From Mollicutes bacterium (GTDB taxonomy: Bacteria > Bacillota_I > Bacilli_A > Izemoplasmatales > Izemoplasmataceae): a DNA stretch of 25,370 bases. The translations under genes were made by a program, and so were the position numbers. The notes under the pieces were generated by a model. It did not search any database. It was not told where the DNA came from and saw only the letters and a list, made by a program, of their open reading frames with translations. Shown here in pieces: positions 22,535-25,370 of the stretch. The first letter of the stretch is position 1. Every line of letters begins with the position of its first letter. The stretch covers positions 1 through 25,370 of the forward strand of contig PUMR01000056.1 of the NCBI GenBank assembly GCA_003551455.1, given 5' to 3'.

Positions 22535-23701
22535 ATGCAAAGACTGGTCTCTCGGCATAAAGAACACTTTCACACCCCTCCCGCGGGGTGCATCCGGGTG
22601 CCACTCTCCGTTTCGGTGCTCGGGGATTTCTGCGATTACGCGGGCGGGAACATCATCCTGTTCGCGACTTCCGTCGCTCTGTGCGGAGGGTATTCCCAGC
22701 GCGACGATTTCGAGCTCCACATCCGCATCGACGCCTTCCGCCAGCAGCAAGACGTCACAATCGACATGCGCCAGCTCGACCATGAGCACGAGAACCCCCT
22801 CTTCAACGTGTTCGAGGCCATCTTGGAGAAGTTGCGCTATGAAGGCTACAACGTCGAGACCGGCCTGAACATCACCATGGTCTCCGAAACGGAAAGCGAC
22901 CTCAACATGACGATCGACCAGGCCCTGGCCACCCTCTTCATCGCCCTCATCGCGGACCGCCACGAATTCTCTTTGCCGTTTGCGCGCATGGCCCGCTATG
23001 CGGCGCACGCCGAAAGCAGGATCCGCAAACGCGCCGCGAGCCCGGCCCACCACCTGTGCAGCCTCGTCGGCAAGGAAGGGCACATGCTCGCTTACCACGG
23101 GGGGACGAATGAACACACGTTCCTTCCCTTCGATTTCACCGCGAACAGTTTTCACATGGCGATTGTGAAACAGCCCCGCTTCGCGATCAACCCCGATTAC
23201 TCCAAGAAAATCGAGGCCCTCGACAAGGGCCTGGCGGGCATCCGGAAAGAGCGCTATGTCGAACACGTCTGCGAGTTAGGGGTGCGCGAGTTCACGATGC
23301 ATCGCGCCAAGATCCTCTCCCGGACCGCGCTCGCCATGACCGAACATGCCGTGTTCGAGAACGACCGCGTCAACCAGAGCCTCCCTTTCTTCGAGCGCCA
23401 AGACGCCGTCGCCGTCGGCGATTTCATGAACCAGACCCACTCTTCGCTGAAAGAGCTGGCCGGACAGTCGAACGAGATGTTCGACTGGTTGGTGGAAGAA
23501 GCCACGGGCCAAGGCGCCCTCGGCGCGAAACTGGGGTCGCTCTCGGGCATGCCCGTCGTGCTCGTGTTGACGACGAAAAAAGCGCCGCTGGACCATGACG
23601 CTCTGACCAGGGGATTCACGAACCGTTTCGAGAAGACGGTGGAATTCCTCCCCGTGCGAGCCACCGGCGGGGCGGAGAGACTCGACAATGAGGACGATTG
23701 A
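22535..23701 (+). CDS. Galactokinase-like GHMP protein, probably catalytically inactive
   Basis: A 388-residue protein with galactokinase length and layout. VLGDFCDYAGG at 28-38 corresponds to the galactokinase signature (LIGEHTDYNGG), with His replaced by Phe32 and Glu by Asp31. The ATP-binding GLSSS loop is absent: the matching region reads VSETESDLNMTIDQALA. The catalytic Asp of MDQFAS aligns with His172 in AHHLCSLVGKEGH. The C-terminal glycine-rich motif is reduced to GAKLGSLSGMPVVLVL. The helical ENDRVNQSLPFFERQDAVAVGDFMNQTHSSL is well kept. ATG 22535 has AAGGAGG nine bases upstream; ATG 22526 directly abuts it and is rejected. No other galactose gene is nearby. The frame is intact and codon use is like its neighbours, so it is not simply decaying; a binding or regulatory role is inference. 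Confidence 0.75.
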   Translation: MQRLVSRHKEHFHTPPAGCIRVPLSVSVLGDFCDYAGGNIILFATSVALCGGYSQRDDFELHIRIDAFRQQQDVTIDMRQLDHEHENPLFNVFEAILEKLRYEGYNVETGLNITMVSETESDLNMTIDQALATLFIALIADRHEFSLPFARMARYAAHAESRIRKRAASPAHHLCSLVGKEGHMLAYHGGTNEHTFLPFDFTANSFHMAIVKQPRFAINPDYSKKIEALDKGLAGIRKERYVEHVCELGVREFTMHRAKILSRTALAMTEHAVFENDRVNQSLPFFERQDAVAVGDFMNQTHSSLKELAGQSNEMFDWLVEEATGQGALGAKLGSLSGMPVVLVLTTKKAPLDHDALTRGFTNRFEKTVEFLPVRATGGAERLDNEDD

Positions 23702-23704
23702 CAA

Positions 23705-23737
23705 GAGAAGGGGCCGCGCAGCGCGCGGGCCCTTCTC
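23705..23737. terminator. Long hairpin between convergent genes, probable shared terminator
   Basis: GAGAAGGG (23705-23712) pairs with CCCTTCTC (23730-23737); a G-G mismatch and an inner CC/GG plus GCGC stem with a 3-base loop continue it. Neither strand has a clean T tract (TCGATTC on plus, TTGTCAAT on minus). Confidence 0.6.
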
Positions 23738-23742
23738 TCGAT

Positions 23743-25370
23743 TCATACGGCGATGACGACGGGGAGGACCATCGGTTCCCGCTCCGTCTTTTTATAGATG
23801 TGGTCGTTCAAGGCTTCGGCGAGTTCGCGTTTGATGTTGCCGAAGGGGACGGCACCCTGCTTTTGTCTTTGCAGGGGGTTTTCGGCCGCAGCCCGGGCGA
23901 CGCGGGCGATCTCTTCTGTGAGTTCGGTGTGGTCCTTCATGTAGACGAAGCCGCGGCTGACGATCACCGGCGTCCCCAGGACCGCGCGGTTCTTCTCATC
24001 GATGGTGACGATGGCCATGAGGAGGCCGTCTTCGGCGAGAGTGCGGCGGTCGCGGAGCACGATGTTGCCGATGTCGCCGATGCCCTTGCCGTCGATGTAG
24101 ACGCTCGATGCGGGAACCTTGCCCGCGAGGCGCGCCTTCTTTTTCCGCAAGGCGAGGATGTCGCCGTTGTCGAGCACGAACGTGTTGCTCTTCTTCACGC
24201 CGCAAGAAATGGCCTTCTCGGCATGGATTTTCAACATGCGGTGCTCACCGTGGACGGGGAAGAAGTGGCGGGGCTTCATGAGCTTCAACATGAGCTTCAA
24301 CTCTTCGCCGCCGCCGTGACCGCTCGTGTGGGTGTCGGTGAGGGGCGAATGCGTGATGACGTTGGCTTCGCGTTGGAAGAGCTGGTTGATGGTCTTGTTG
24401 ATGGAGGGGGCGTTGCCGGGGATGGGGCTCGAGGAGAAGATGACGGTGTCGCCCGGTTGGATCTTGATCTGGCGGTGGGTGCCGTTGGCGATGCGCGAGA
24501 GGGCGGCGAAAGGCTCTCCTTGCGAGCCCGTGCAGAGGATGGTAATCTCTTCGGGCTTGAAGTGCCTCAACGCCCTTCCACCGACGAAGGTGCCGTGCGG
24601 GGCCTTGATGTAGCCCATCTCCTGGCCGACCTCGATGGTGCGCTCCATGCTCCGGCCGAAGACGGCGATCTTCCGGTCGGTCGCGATCGAGGCCTCGATG
24701 ATCTGCTGGACCCGGTGGATGTTGGAGGCGAAGGTCGCCACGACGGCCCGGCCTTCGATGCGGCTGAAGATGTCATGGAGGTTCTCGCTCACCGCGGTCT
24801 CGCTCTTGGTGAAGACGTCGAGCTCCGCGTTCGTGGAATCGCTCAACAGGAGGTCGACACCCTCGTGGCCCAATTTGGCCATCTTGAGATAGTCGGCATC
24901 GGGTCCCGTGGGGGTGAAGTCGAACTTGAAATCACCGGTGTGGACGATCCTGCCGGCGGGGGTCTTCACGTCGATGCCGAAGGAGTCGGGGATGGAGTGG
25001 TTCGTGCGGAAAAAGCTCACCTTCAGGTGCTTGAAGGAGATGGTGTCGTTCTCGAAGAACTCGAAGAGGTTGTATTGCACACCGCGATGTTCTTGCATCT
25101 TGTTCTTGATGAGGCCGACGGCGATACCGGCGGCATAGATCTTCGGGATCTTCACCTGGCGCAAAAGCCAGGGGATCCCCCCGATGTGGTCCTCGTGACC
25201 ATGGGTGATGAAAAGACCCTTGATCCTATGTTGCTTCTCCTTGAGATAGGTGTAGTCGGGGATGACATAGTCGATGCCCGGAAGGTGCTCGTCCGGGAAC
25301 ATGACCCCGGCGTCGATGATGATGATCTCGTCAGCGTATTCGATCACATACATGTTCTTTCCGACTTCGC
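23743..25370 (-). CDS. rnj: Ribonuclease J, 5' end beyond the window
   Basis: Metallo-beta-lactamase-fold RNase with 5'-3' exo- and endonuclease activity, a main mRNA decay and rRNA maturation enzyme of Bacillota. The frame is open to the window end and reads EVGKNMYVIEYADEIIIIDAG, matching the family start GGxGEIGKN, so about 20 N-terminal residues are missing; Met at 25353 is internal. The zinc motif HGHEDHIGG, the beta-CASP domain with VATFASNIHR and CTGSQGEPFAALSRIA, and TSGHGGGEEL and PVHGEHRML are all present. The C-terminal domain ends KKTEREPMVLPVV, as in J1/J2. Whether it is J1 or J2 cannot be decided with one paralogue in view. It is convergent with the galactokinase-like gene. Confidence 0.96.
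   Translation of the reverse strand, partial: EVGKNMYVIEYADEIIIIDAGVMFPDEHLPGIDYVIPDYTYLKEKQHRIKGLFITHGHEDHIGGIPWLLRQVKIPKIYAAGIAVGLIKNKMQEHRGVQYNLFEFFENDTISFKHLKVSFFRTNHSIPDSFGIDVKTPAGRIVHTGDFKFDFTPTGPDADYLKMAKLGHEGVDLLLSDSTNAELDVFTKSETAVSENLHDIFSRIEGRAVVATFASNIHRVQQIIEASIATDRKIAVFGRSMERTIEVGQEMGYIKAPHGTFVGGRALRHFKPEEITILCTGSQGEPFAALSRIANGTHRQIKIQPGDTVIFSSSPIPGNAPSINKTINQLFQREANVITHSPLTDTHTSGHGGGEELKLMLKLMKPRHFFPVHGEHRMLKIHAEKAISCGVKKSNTFVLDNGDILALRKKKARLAGKVPASSVYIDGKGIGDIGNIVLRDRRTLAEDGLLMAIVTIDEKNRAVLGTPVIVSRGFVYMKDHTELTEEIARVARAAAENPLQRQKQGAVPFGNIKRELAEALNDHIYKKTEREPMVLPVVIAV

Noticed and set aside
1..25370. CRISPR arrays, insertion sequences, phage or defence genes
   Set aside because: No repeat-spacer pattern, transposase, integrase, terminal repeats or defence-like domain was seen; almost all DNA is accounted for by conserved core genes.

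Overview
The window is about 25.4 kb of GC-rich, gene-dense bacterial chromosome. It fits a member of the Bacillota, most likely an uncultured, probably anaerobic, Bacilli/Erysipelotrichia-type lineage. Grounds: a sufC-D-S-U-B cluster with SufU, a ComK-family protein, the rimP-nusA-ylxR-ylxQ-infB-rbfA block, RNase J, a zinc-free S4, an HPr-family protein, and a pyruvate:ferredoxin oxidoreductase. TGA is used as a stop throughout and Trp is encoded by TGG, so the Mycoplasma code does not apply. Phylum is inference from gene content; I cannot place the genus.

Layout. 1-363: C-terminal end of pyruvate:ferredoxin oxidoreductase. 487-984: MgtC/SapB membrane protein. 1148-6064: Fe-S assembly operon sufCDSUB. 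6112-7065: aldo/keto reductase. 7163-9103: transketolase. 9233-9646: short ComK-like regulator. 9758-11990: glycolytic operon pgk, HPr-like gene, tpiA. 12084-13350, minus strand: rpsD with a structured leader, preceded by a free-methionine-R-sulfoxide reductase. 13448-15413: thiI and a SpoU/TrmH RNA methyltransferase. 15516-19816: translation/transcription operon rimP, nusA, rnpM, ylxQ, infB, rbfA. 19868-23701: uvrC, a DEDDh 3'-5' exonuclease, and a galactokinase-like protein. 23743-25370, minus strand: RNase J, cut by the window edge.

How the parts work together. PFOR needs Fe-S clusters, which the suf operon builds; UvrC probably carries one too. Transketolase, Pgk and TpiA belong to central carbon flow. 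The rimP-rbfA operon, rpsD, thiI, the methyltransferase and RNase J form an RNA/ribosome set. Most units have recognisable sigma-A-type promoters and intrinsic terminators.

No mobile element, CRISPR array, phage gene or defence system was found; this is core genome. The points most worth following are small departures inside familiar genes: an HPr-like protein in the glycolytic operon that keeps His14 and Ser45 but lacks the Arg and Pro of the phosphotransfer site; a galactokinase-like protein whose catalytic and ATP-binding motifs are gone; an rpsD leader that can pair with its own Shine-Dalgarno; a terminator hairpin in the rimP-nusA leader; and a NusA whose first KH loop has lost its GxxG.
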